A stretch of 27,570 bases of DNA, taken from a virus. Both the position numbers and the translations under genes were made by a program. Each line of letters begins with the position of its first letter. Within the stretch, counting starts at the first letter, position 1. Positions 9,801 to 17,213 of the stretch are shown one piece after another. The notes beneath the pieces were generated by a model that was not told the DNA's origin, ran no database searches, and saw only the letters and a program-made list of their open reading frames with translations. The DNA lies in the IMG/VR virus record IMGVR_UViG_3300020222_000142, positions 1-27,570 of that record. The stretch is one strand, 5' to 3'.

Positions 9801-11424
9801 TTATAACCACGGTGTGATAAAAACCTGCTGTGATTTCTTTCACACCTCTAGTAAAATTTCCACTAATTAAAATCTTATTGTCAGCGGTAACCGCGACACA
9901 GCTCAAACCGTTACCGTCAGCTATAACAGACTCGACATTATTAAAAAACGTATTATCATCGTTATCGGTGCTACCGTCGCTAGAATTAAACCGACCCAAA
10001 CGAGGATGTATACCTCTTGTAATTATTTTACTACCGGTTTTAATCAGGTCGCGCACGGTGCTACCGAAAAGTGAAGCGGTTAAAGATGTAAGTTCGCCGT
10101 CTTTAGAAAGTTTTACCAGTCGATTACGAAAGTTAGATTCATCATTATAATATATGAATTCTCCACCAATAAATATCGAATCATCTGGCTGAACAAGAAC
10201 GGCTCTCGCACTATGACCCACATTTGGAAAATGAAATAACCCCTTAACTATATTTGATCCGACAATAGTAGATTCGCACTTTCCGCTTGGCAATATACAA
10301 TTTTTTGAATTGTAAACATATACACAACCATCTCGATAACAATTTGAACCACTAAATTCTTTATAAATTCTGTCGTATGGCGCACCAACCGCGACCGCCA
10401 CATCTGTAGAAGAAGAACAGTAAATAGATACTGAATTGCCATATCCGTCAGGAAGAGCAATTACAGGATCGTGTTGTGGTACGGGTAAAATTTTTAGATT
10501 TTCGACGGTTTTATTAGATGTAAATTCTTGAATTAACTCCCATTTATCTGTGGTTAATACATATTCATATAAATAAGCTTTTGAATTATTATCGATAATA
10601 CTTCCATTTCCTACTATCAACTTATTAAAGTTTTTGTCTAATTTCAAACAAGAACCAAACAAGTTTTGTCCGCTAGAAGTAATGTAACTATGATAGGTAT
10701 ATTCGTCCGAGTCACGTTTAAATATAAAAACCGACCCACTATTCTTTGTATAAGGACTTCCCACCACAAGAAAATCTTTATTGATAGATACTGACCATCC
10801 AAATGAATTTGATCCTGTATCTATAGATGTAAAATTTAAAAACGACGAATTGATAGGAGCAAATATAGTTTGAGTCTTTGATTTTTCTTTTGAAAGATCG
10901 TGAATTTCTATGCAACCTTCTTCGTTTCTAATTACTTCATCCATGTTTAAAAACGTATAAGTCATTCTAGTACAACCTATCGCACATAAATTTTCATATA
11001 TATCTAAACTTCTACCAAAGTCAGATGATAATGTAAACATGTCTTCTGAGTTTGCTAATAAAAATTCATAGTTGTTAAATATGGCAACAGATCCAGAATT
11101 AGAACCTGAAGTGTTCGTTTCTGTCGATAACGAATAACTTCCCGATAGTGACGCAATAGAGTTTGAGCTTGTGGTATAATTTTCTGTATATAACGCATAA
11201 TAATCTTCTTTCAAAGAAGATAATTTTATTGTTCTATCATATATAAAAGTTGAACTAGTATTAGAATTATATTTATACACATCCACCGAACCCTCTTCTA
11301 AAATTGGATTTGCAGATGAACTGTTAAAAGACTCAAAAGATGGATTTCCTATTAAAGCGTATACGTCGCTTATAGCTACCGAATAACCAAAATCTTTTTT
11401 ATCTATGTAAATATTTTTATGCAT
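6826..11424 (-). CDS. Giant nested beta-propeller protein (FG-GAP, delta-60, RCC1) with dockerin-like loops
   Basis: About 1532 residues, numbered from ATG 11424. ATG 11430 and GTG 11436 are possible alternatives; 11424 has the usual TATATG context and overlaps the upstream stop by 8 bases. FG-GAP-like blades (FGxSVxI..LxVGxP..GxVxIF) lie at about 10-52, 133-177, 205-239, 253-290 and 325-373, then at 1108-1168 and 1187-1239. Between them sit seven delta-60 repeats (404-526 and 839-1079); the third is split by seven RCC1 repeats (about 527-831, IAAGxxHTVALKSDGTVVAWG type). The C-terminal module has GNVFYRNGKMVF (about 1247), EFNYSTNPT (1303) and TTIGLYNN (1496), and is interrupted by two calcium-loop motifs (D1321-x-N-x-N-G...D1332; D1409-x-N-x-D-G...D1420). 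It is probably a virion appendage or adhesin. No signal peptide or catalytic motif was seen. Confidence 0.85.
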   Translation of the reverse strand: MHKNIYIDKKDFGYSVAISDVYALIGNPSFESFNSSSANPILEEGSVDVYKYNSNTSSTFIYDRTIKLSSLKEDYYALYTENYTTSSNSIASLSGSYSLSTETNTSGSNSGSVAIFNNYEFLLANSEDMFTLSSDFGRSLDIYENLCAIGCTRMTYTFLNMDEVIRNEEGCIEIHDLSKEKSKTQTIFAPINSSFLNFTSIDTGSNSFGWSVSINKDFLVVGSPYTKNSGSVFIFKRDSDEYTYHSYITSSGQNLFGSCLKLDKNFNKLIVGNGSIIDNNSKAYLYEYVLTTDKWELIQEFTSNKTVENLKILPVPQHDPVIALPDGYGNSVSIYCSSSTDVAVAVGAPYDRIYKEFSGSNCYRDGCVYVYNSKNCILPSGKCESTIVGSNIVKGLFHFPNVGHSARAVLVQPDDSIFIGGEFIYYNDESNFRNRLVKLSKDGELTSLTASLFGSTVRDLIKTGSKIITRGIHPRLGRFNSSDGSTDNDDNTFFNNVESVIADGNGLSCVAVTADNKILISGNFTRGVKEITAGFYHTVVIKRDNTVAAWGLNNEGQTTGTPTTAPPHIETGNPVTLSGQVLRNVVAIAAGWAHTVALKSDGTVVAWGSNNVDQRTVPAGLSGVVAIAAGNSHTVALKSDGTVVAWGSNDYGQTTVPFNLSGVVAIAAGENHTVALKSDGTVVAWGNNYFGQTTGTPTTAAPYTATANPVTLNGQILSDVVAIAGGLYNTVALKLDGTVVAWGSGQTTVPAGLSGVVAIAAGEEHTVALKSNGTVVAWGANYAGQTTVPDGLSGVVAIAGGERHTVALKSDGTVVAWGGNDFSQSTVPSVINNTTTGSNYISRINGTTGEIDPTFSHTGSGPFRPAQRRPVPAPAISAILPLSNNKILVGGHLPFYDNVTTDHIVRLNSDGTLDQTFTAKCKGGIVNTIVGQIDNKILVGGSFTSVSIDGVNYSKRGIFRLNENGTFDTSFVGSGIGAGQDIHKIFTVPSSGKIMIIGSFTTFNGISINKIARLHNNGDLDTSFNPGESTNAIILDLDFQSDGKMVLVGDFSKYNGKNCNRVVRITRNGDFDSSFLETFLYNTPSTCSVNELGWKETKLFGDVDSFKFNRFGHSVDISEDKLLISCPKFLSEFSSSYVQNTLFKSVDCDDLTENDYLGMFYIYDKQEENWNNIYAKFKPRKRFGYPFNFFAHDVSIHKKNLIVGSPIALTDSNRIIEIVEDKENVAENLHGNFSIFNLNEFESHHHVGNVFYRNGKMVFSNSASVFDNMFNNDVNDEPVYDISYNSKTSLYEKQIICTVSPGEFNYSTNPTAHVPSLIQLDLNKNGKFDFQDCDKILRGIYKKFNGNEQWWNLLQLEYPIGFENVVEKSKFEYYLTQSIKNETLYNLTDSILTTEEYNYIVNNLDSTLDINQDGLTDNMDLTILWKYFADTLTADNYEMFTTSKSTSSRSIYSVARDYLDTITGKSHKHLIKDVFHRRYVTSSNFTTQSFLSPYITTIGLYNNLDLIGVVKLGTPIKNEGKFPLNFIIRFDI
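8972..9815 (-). repeat. GC-rich RCC1 repeat array inside the nested propeller gene
   Basis: Seven copies of a block beginning CCCCACGCCACCACGGTGCC on the plus strand start at 8972, 9089, 9197, 9368, 9485, 9602 and a diverged one at 9773. Spacings are 117, 108, 171, 117, 117 and 171 bases, which is a three-unit super-repeat present twice (396 and 405 bp). Each block encodes one RCC1 blade on the minus strand. The line 9001-9060 has 44 of 60 G or C, against 15 of 60 in the line at 7921 in the same gene. The high similarity between copies implies recent duplication or homogenisation. Confidence 0.9.
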
Positions 11425-14400
11425 ATACATTATCACTTGTATTATTCTTTATATATTTAATAAAAAATTGTTCATCATTTATTATGGAATTCATATTAGA
11501 TGACGTTGTATATAAAAATATTTCATTAAAATAAAATTTATCAAATTTAGAATTGGATAAATCAAGTTCATCTATAATTTCATATACGTTAATTTTTTCA
11601 AAATCTATTGCCCAATTGTTATGAACCAAGTTGTCTGTCGCCGAATCAATATATACAGTTAATTTATTCTGAGATTTATTATAATTTAAAAACTTTCCTG
11701 TCATAGTTACATTATAATTTCTAGAACCTGTTTGTCCCATTGAAATGTCACTTGTTAGTTGTGTAATATAAACGGGAACGTTTCTATAACCACCATAATG
11801 TAAATCCGCTAAATTCAAAGATCCTGTATTTAAATAAAATTCCTTGACACCCACTGACATAGAAATGTTATTTATATTTGGTATCTCATTTTCAAAATTA
11901 GATTGTGCTTTATTTGAAGCAATATATGAATATTTTTCTTTATTATTATATTTTTTAGTTAAAATTTCTAATCCTGAAAATAGTCGAGTTCCATGCGGTT
12001 CGTGCGTGGGTAGAATTTTAACGTCATAGTTGGTTAAATTATATTGTTTTGTAGTATTTAAATTTATAGTAAAATTGACGTCGGTAAAAAAATCAAAAGT
12101 TCCTTTCATCACTTTAGGCGAAGTATAATCATTATTATAAATAAATTTTTGATATCTTATATTTGGGTCTAAAAAAGTAAAATTTCTACCCAAACCAATA
12201 CTTTTAAACATGTATTTTGTTACAAAAGGATGTTCACCCCAAGAAAATCCAAATTTAAATGCATGTCCAAATTCAGATTGCAACAGACTAACATCTGTAT
12301 ATTTTTTTATATAAACCGCACTTCTGTCGGCTTTAGCGTCAATCGAAACTCCATCAATTAAACCCTTTGTCGCGACCGACGTTGGCGGAGGAGGATTAGA
12401 CCACGACGAATTAATATTTTGTCCAAACGGTATAAAAGATTGTGAATAATCATTTTTTCCCCACGCCACACACTCACCATTATTTTTTAAAATAATAGTA
12501 TGATCATCTCCACATTGAACATCCGATATGTTGACATTTTCTAAATTTGGAATTTTTGATTGACTGTATGTATCGTTCGCCCCCCAAGAATACAAATTAC
12601 CATCATTATCTAAAATCATTCCATGCGATTTTCCAAATGATATTTTTTTAACATTAGATTTTTGTGGAATTTTTGATGCGGTAAAAAATGAACTTGTTAA
12701 ACTGTTGTGTCCAAATCCATAAATTGATCCGTTTTTATGAATAATCACACTTCCACTTGGACCTGCTTTTATATAAGAGTAATTATTATCGACAAAAGTT
12801 GGTATAGAACCAGTATACAACGAATTTCCCCAAACATAAACTTTACCGTTTTCATCTAAAGCAATCATATGATGATCTCCCGCCGATATATCAATAAGTA
12901 GGCCACCAAAAATTGGAACAGATTTAGACACCTCACTTTCTCCCCAAACAACTAACTGACCGTTTGTTTTTAAAATTGCGGCAAAATTATCTCCACACTC
13001 TATTTTTCTAAAATTACCCAAAAGTTCATCGTGAGGTATTTTAGTTAACGAAACCGACTGCGTAGTTTGAAGCCTTCCGTTGTTATTAAGCCGAGCAATA
13101 TTATTGACACTCTGACCATCATATGTGGAAAACTTTCCGCCTATCATTATTCTACCATCTGACAGTGGTTTGATGGAATCAACAGCTTTAAGCAGCCCCT
13201 CGGCGAGCGGCAACCCGCTCCTAAAGGTAGTGTCGAGCTCACCATCAGAGTTTAGACGAAGGATACTATGTTGTTCTGGTGTGTTATCATATCTATTGAA
13301 AATGCCGCCGAGAAGTATTTTACCGTCCGACTGTAAAGCAACAGAAAATGATCTTGAAGGATAAGCTTCAGTGCCAGTCTGTGTCGGTGGAATGTTAAAG
13401 GTTTCATCACGGCTAACCGTTATGTTCGTCGTCGGCGGTTTAAGTCGTTGAATTCCGTGTGGATTAGAACCGAAACTGCCGGCAATAATTATTTTTTCAT
13501 CTGGTAATAATACCATATCATTAATTCCACCCGCGTGGTTGTAATATCCGAAGTCGTTGTCAAACTCACCGTCTTTTTTGAGTCGTATAAGATACCGATC
13601 GCGGTTAACAGGCCCGCCCGATGATGTAAGAGCAATAAACTCTCCACCGATCAAAATTTTGTCTGTATTATTTCCCGTGGGATAGACAATTACCTTGTTC
13701 AGAATATTCAAGGCTGGAGTAGGTGGATTGGGTTGATTTGTCCAGTAGCCAGAAGATGTAAACGTGGTGTCGATTTCGCCATTTTTATTCAATCTAACTA
13801 TTGAAGGAACGGTGTAACCATTGTAACTGGTGAAACTCCCAACCGCAATGATTTTTTCATCAGACTGTAATGCGATATCAGTCACTACGTTATTAAATCC
13901 AACACCTACACCGTTGAATGTCTCATCAAGCGTACCATTGGAGTTAATTCGAACAATTCCTTGCTTTCCGGAATAAATGAAATTGCCGCCGATAAGAATT
14001 TTGCCTGAATTATTACTGCTCGTCGGATAAATCAAAATAGATGTAACATAGTTATATACGTTACCTCTGAAGGAAAGATTAAGATTGTTGTTGAAGGGTC
14101 CATCCAAAGTACCGTCAATGTTTATTCGAGCGAGAATAGAGCTTGGTGTATTGTTGTAACTGGTGAATCTTCCGCCGATAAGCACTTTGTCATCGGTTTG
14201 TATAGCCATAGCCATAACCGAAGCACTATCAGAGTTTTCGCTGTGTTGTATTCCACCGCCAACGTCAAAACCAGCATCTCCAATATACATTAGATAAGAC
14301 TCTACTTCTTTTGGTTTTATTTTATTTGTAGTATCATATCCATAAATGTAAAAATCGTGTGCGAAGTTTCTATCGACAAAAAGAATATTATTTTTGTAAT

Positions 14401-15406
14401 ATTGCCAATTTAATTCCGTCACAGAATCTTCGTTTAAAAAGAATTCGACCCCATCAAAATTTACACAAGAACAAGAATTAAAATGGTTTATATCTTTATT
14501 TTGATCCGATGTAATTACGCCGAATACTTTTTCTTTTACATGTAAATTGCCTTTGCCATCATCCACTACTGTGTAAGTTTGATCGCTAGAATTTTCTATT
14601 ATTTCCACGCTATTTTCCATTATTTTATCACCAAAATAAGCTTGTGGGATAGTTACTACTTTAATTCTGTCATATATAACTCTTTTTTTTCCGTCCAAAA
14701 TCACGTCTAAATTTTCTAATCCCAATAACTTAGTTGGATCTTTAGAATCGTTATAAAATAAATTTTTAGTCTGATCGTATATTATTCTTTTATATGTATC
14801 ACTCAAATTTTGAACCTCGATGTCTGGATCGAATTTTATAAATTGTTCAGTCTTTATTCCATCTTCTATAGTTAAAAAATTATCTTCCGTTTGTTCTAAA
14901 CAAAGATTACATATAGAATTTGTAAACGGCACATCCATAGCCAAATCAAATCTATACGAAGGTCCGTTGTATGGAGATTTGCTGTTACTTATATCTGCAT
15001 ATGATTCGAGTAACCAATAATCCGAAGATCCCTGCACATGCAAATCCACTTGACCACTACTTGTATCTTCCATTATTATTGAATATGTTGGTTCGGCGAC
15101 CAAAGAAGAAGTGCAACCAAATTGCCAACCATCACCATAATCAAGATATTCTATAGCAAACGGCTTTGTTGAAAGCAAACCAACTGACTGAACCGTATTT
15201 TCAGCAACAAACTTATTTGTAAAAGATTTAGATTCTGATATAAATTTATGAGTTTTAGACTCTGAAACAAAATTGGCGTCAGTAAATAGATACTCGAAAT
15301 CCACATCCCCCAATAAATTTATATTAGATTTGCTTGTGGCTCTCCATCTTTTTGATACAACAAATGGAACTGAATTTATGTCATCTTTATTTAGACTTTT
15401 AATCAT
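11417..15406 (-). CDS. Giant structural protein with tandem delta-60 and RCC1 propellers
   Basis: This has 1329 residues. Residues 1-390 are a sheet-rich region I do not recognise. Residues 396-782 hold seven delta-60 repeats (pattern IALQSDxKIxxGGxFTxYN...IxRLNxDGxLDTTF), enough for one seven-bladed propeller. Residues 798-1000 hold five RCC1-like repeats (for example SAGDHHMIALDENGKVYVWG and QCGDDHTIILKNNGECVAWG), with a possible sixth half-repeat at about 1020. Residues 1045-1329 are an unrecognised C-terminal domain. Unlike the next gene, the two propellers are in series and the RCC1 DNA is AT-rich. The delta-60 DNA (13061-14221) is richer in GC than its flanks. There is no signal peptide or catalytic motif. 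A tail or appendage role is inferred from context and from the related propellers in the adjacent gene. Confidence 0.83.
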   Translation of the reverse strand: MIKSLNKDDINSVPFVVSKRWRATSKSNINLLGDVDFEYLFTDANFVSESKTHKFISESKSFTNKFVAENTVQSVGLLSTKPFAIEYLDYGDGWQFGCTSSLVAEPTYSIIMEDTSSGQVDLHVQGSSDYWLLESYADISNSKSPYNGPSYRFDLAMDVPFTNSICNLCLEQTEDNFLTIEDGIKTEQFIKFDPDIEVQNLSDTYKRIIYDQTKNLFYNDSKDPTKLLGLENLDVILDGKKRVIYDRIKVVTIPQAYFGDKIMENSVEIIENSSDQTYTVVDDGKGNLHVKEKVFGVITSDQNKDINHFNSCSCVNFDGVEFFLNEDSVTELNWQYYKNNILFVDRNFAHDFYIYGYDTTNKIKPKEVESYLMYIGDAGFDVGGGIQHSENSDSASVMAMAIQTDDKVLIGGRFTSYNNTPSSILARINIDGTLDGPFNNNLNLSFRGNVYNYVTSILIYPTSSNNSGKILIGGNFIYSGKQGIVRINSNGTLDETFNGVGVGFNNVVTDIALQSDEKIIAVGSFTSYNGYTVPSIVRLNKNGEIDTTFTSSGYWTNQPNPPTPALNILNKVIVYPTGNNTDKILIGGEFIALTSSGGPVNRDRYLIRLKKDGEFDNDFGYYNHAGGINDMVLLPDEKIIIAGSFGSNPHGIQRLKPPTTNITVSRDETFNIPPTQTGTEAYPSRSFSVALQSDGKILLGGIFNRYDNTPEQHSILRLNSDGELDTTFRSGLPLAEGLLKAVDSIKPLSDGRIMIGGKFSTYDGQSVNNIARLNNNGRLQTTQSVSLTKIPHDELLGNFRKIECGDNFAAILKTNGQLVVWGESEVSKSVPIFGGLLIDISAGDHHMIALDENGKVYVWGNSLYTGSIPTFVDNNYSYIKAGPSGSVIIHKNGSIYGFGHNSLTSSFFTASKIPQKSNVKKISFGKSHGMILDNDGNLYSWGANDTYSQSKIPNLENVNISDVQCGDDHTIILKNNGECVAWGKNDYSQSFIPFGQNINSSWSNPPPPTSVATKGLIDGVSIDAKADRSAVYIKKYTDVSLLQSEFGHAFKFGFSWGEHPFVTKYMFKSIGLGRNFTFLDPNIRYQKFIYNNDYTSPKVMKGTFDFFTDVNFTINLNTTKQYNLTNYDVKILPTHEPHGTRLFSGLEILTKKYNNKEKYSYIASNKAQSNFENEIPNINNISMSVGVKEFYLNTGSLNLADLHYGGYRNVPVYITQLTSDISMGQTGSRNYNVTMTGKFLNYNKSQNKLTVYIDSATDNLVHNNWAIDFEKINVYEIIDELDLSNSKFDKFYFNEIFLYTTSSNMNSIINDEQFFIKYIKNNTSDNVYA

Positions 15407-15436
15407 TCTACCATAAATATCAATCGAATTGTAATT

Positions 15437-16528
15437 TTAGAAATCTAATCTCACTCTAATCAACAATTCCGTGGTAAAGTCTTTTTTCGTTGGTCTACTT
15501 AATTTAGCTACTGCAACCAATTCATTCAGGTCGTTATACAAACCCACCGTAGTCACAAAAGTCTTGGGCTCAGTTTGGAGACCATTAATTATATCTCCCT
15601 TTGTAGTATTTGCATCTGTCGTTTGATGAATAAAAGATGGATTATTTGAGAAATTATAGTCTTGATTTTTAACTCTAATAAAATAGTGTGTTGATGGGAC
15701 CACCTCAGTTTTTCTTACACGCATTACAGAATTAGTCGCGCCTTTTAATTTTTTGAATAGTTCTTGATGATTTATTATCGATGAGGCGGTCGTGTTATCA
15801 AAAACATGACCGGCGTATTGTGCTAATTTGTTTGCGTTTAAAACAATGATTCCGTTTTTAGGATAAAACAATCCCAAACCATGATATTCGCGGGAAGAAA
15901 TTGTTCCATTCTGTCCTGTAGCTGCGTTATAACTTCCAGTAATAACTTGATATACCAACCGTTGTTCCTTTTGTTCCGTTGAAGATAGAATAGGATATTC
16001 ATCAATTAAAGATAAACTACTAGAACCAAAAGAACCTGAAATAGTAAACGACCACTGACCTCTATCAATTTGATCCTTCATCAAATCCGAACTAAATGCA
16101 ATTATAAACACTTCCGAACTCGTGATAAAAGTAGAAGAACCTATACTACCTGTTTTAAAACTAAATTTTCCATCTAAATCTGAAATTCCTAATAATATGT
16201 TTTTATATTGATTGTAAATTGCGGCCGAACTAGAAAATACCGAGTTGGCAGTACTTGTTCCTCCGCCACTTGTAGAACCATATGCAATCGAAAATAATAG
16301 TTGTGGATTACTTATACTGTTATTATATACATTAGTATAATACAATCCATTTAACACATCATAACTACCATTTGAACCTATTAATTTTGTCTGAGCACTT
16401 GAAGTTAGAAAAAAAGACTGTGAAATACTAATGTCACCTCCAGGAAAATAACCGCTAGAAACTCCTGTGGTTTTTCCTGAAATTATGTCAGTCGATTCAA
16501 ATGGTTGATAAATTTTAAAATTTGCCAT
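15437..16528 (-). CDS. Phage structural protein with conserved TTVGLYND C-terminal module
   Basis: This has 363 residues. The N-terminus MANFKIYQPFESTDIISGKT leads into a Ser/Gly/Thr-rich, sheet-prone body. The C-terminal part has three ordered motifs: GLGLFYPKNGIIVL (about 217-230), RVKNQDYNFSNNPSF (285-299) and TTVGLYNDLNELVAVAKL (326-343), ending IRVRLDF. The same three motifs, more spread out, close the nested propeller protein at 6826-11424. From memory, proteins with this module are common among environmental T4-like phages, where they are annotated only as structural proteins. The start is 4 bases after the upstream stop (TAA CTTT ATG), so translation is probably coupled. A baseplate or tail position is inferred from the neighbours. 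Confidence 0.78.
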   Translation of the reverse strand: MANFKIYQPFESTDIISGKTTGVSSGYFPGGDISISQSFFLTSSAQTKLIGSNGSYDVLNGLYYTNVYNNSISNPQLLFSIAYGSTSGGGTSTANSVFSSSAAIYNQYKNILLGISDLDGKFSFKTGSIGSSTFITSSEVFIIAFSSDLMKDQIDRGQWSFTISGSFGSSSLSLIDEYPILSSTEQKEQRLVYQVITGSYNAATGQNGTISSREYHGLGLFYPKNGIIVLNANKLAQYAGHVFDNTTASSIINHQELFKKLKGATNSVMRVRKTEVVPSTHYFIRVKNQDYNFSNNPSFIHQTTDANTTKGDIINGLQTEPKTFVTTVGLYNDLNELVAVAKLSRPTKKDFTTELLIRVRLDF

Positions 16529-16532
16529 AAAG

Positions 16533-17165
16533 TTATTCGACGGTTATAGTTACAGGAATACTTACACCACCGCCACTTTCGTTTCCTATGATAGTTAGTG
16601 TGGTAGTGGTGGTCTGTGATAATTTTGCAGAAGGTGTAAATGCAAATTCTAATCCTACCAAAGCTTGTGAATTTTCCGAAGATTGATCACCAGCGAACGC
16701 CGTTACTGTACCTACGTTGGTGGTTATGGGAGCTTCAATCGTGACAATCAACGTTCCAACTTTAGAATTTCCCAATATCGCAGTATATCCTCCATTAGCA
16801 TTATAATTTGATGGTGTGGTCGATGGCGATATTACGATACGACCGTTATATGTAGATACCACACTAATTGAAGATTGTGCGATTGTAACAGTAGGAATAA
16901 ATGTAGTTCCCTGATCTAAGGTAACTAACTTATATTTCATCGTCTGTGTGTCATCGACCGTAGGTTCAAAAATAGGAGTGTTTATTAGAGCAATCTCCTT
17001 TAGGTCCTCGGATGCCGCGTTTTCGTTATAAAGTCCATAATTTATTTCGTCGTCGGCTAATGCAAACGATGTTATTTGTAAGCTTCCATTTTTGGCTAGA
17101 AGTTCTCTACCTTTTTTTGTTAAAACTGCATCAACTACGATGGATTTGTTGTCTAAGTATGCCAT
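16533..17165 (-). CDS. Conserved phage structural protein (LTKKGRELLAKNGS family)
   Basis: This has 210 residues. Residues 1-60 contain MAYLDNKSIVVDAVLTKKGR, ELLAKNGS, ITSFALADDEINYGLYN and LINTPIFEP. I recall this N-terminal pattern as a recurring one in structural-gene clusters of environmental myoviruses, with no assigned function. Residues 80-210 are Thr- and Ser-rich and sheet-prone, resembling an Ig-like domain, and end in IPVTITVE. There is no membrane segment. A 48-base AT-rich spacer separates it from the 1647-residue protein gene upstream, and 4 bases separate it from the next gene. A TATTTAT element lies just before the start, similar to other leaders here. Confidence 0.75.
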   Translation of the reverse strand: MAYLDNKSIVVDAVLTKKGRELLAKNGSLQITSFALADDEINYGLYNENAASEDLKEIALINTPIFEPTVDDTQTMKYKLVTLDQGTTFIPTVTIAQSSISVVSTYNGRIVISPSTTPSNYNANGGYTAILGNSKVGTLIVTIEAPITTNVGTVTAFAGDQSSENSQALVGLEFAFTPSAKLSQTTTTTLTIIGNESGGGVSIPVTITVE

Positions 17166-17213
17166 ATTTTAATTAATAAATAGTTCAAAATTTTATTTTT
17201 TATTATTTTTTAT

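Noticed and set aside
17166-17213. AT-rich 48-base spacer checked for a terminator
   Set aside because: It has T- and A-runs but no GC-containing stem that could form an intrinsic terminator.
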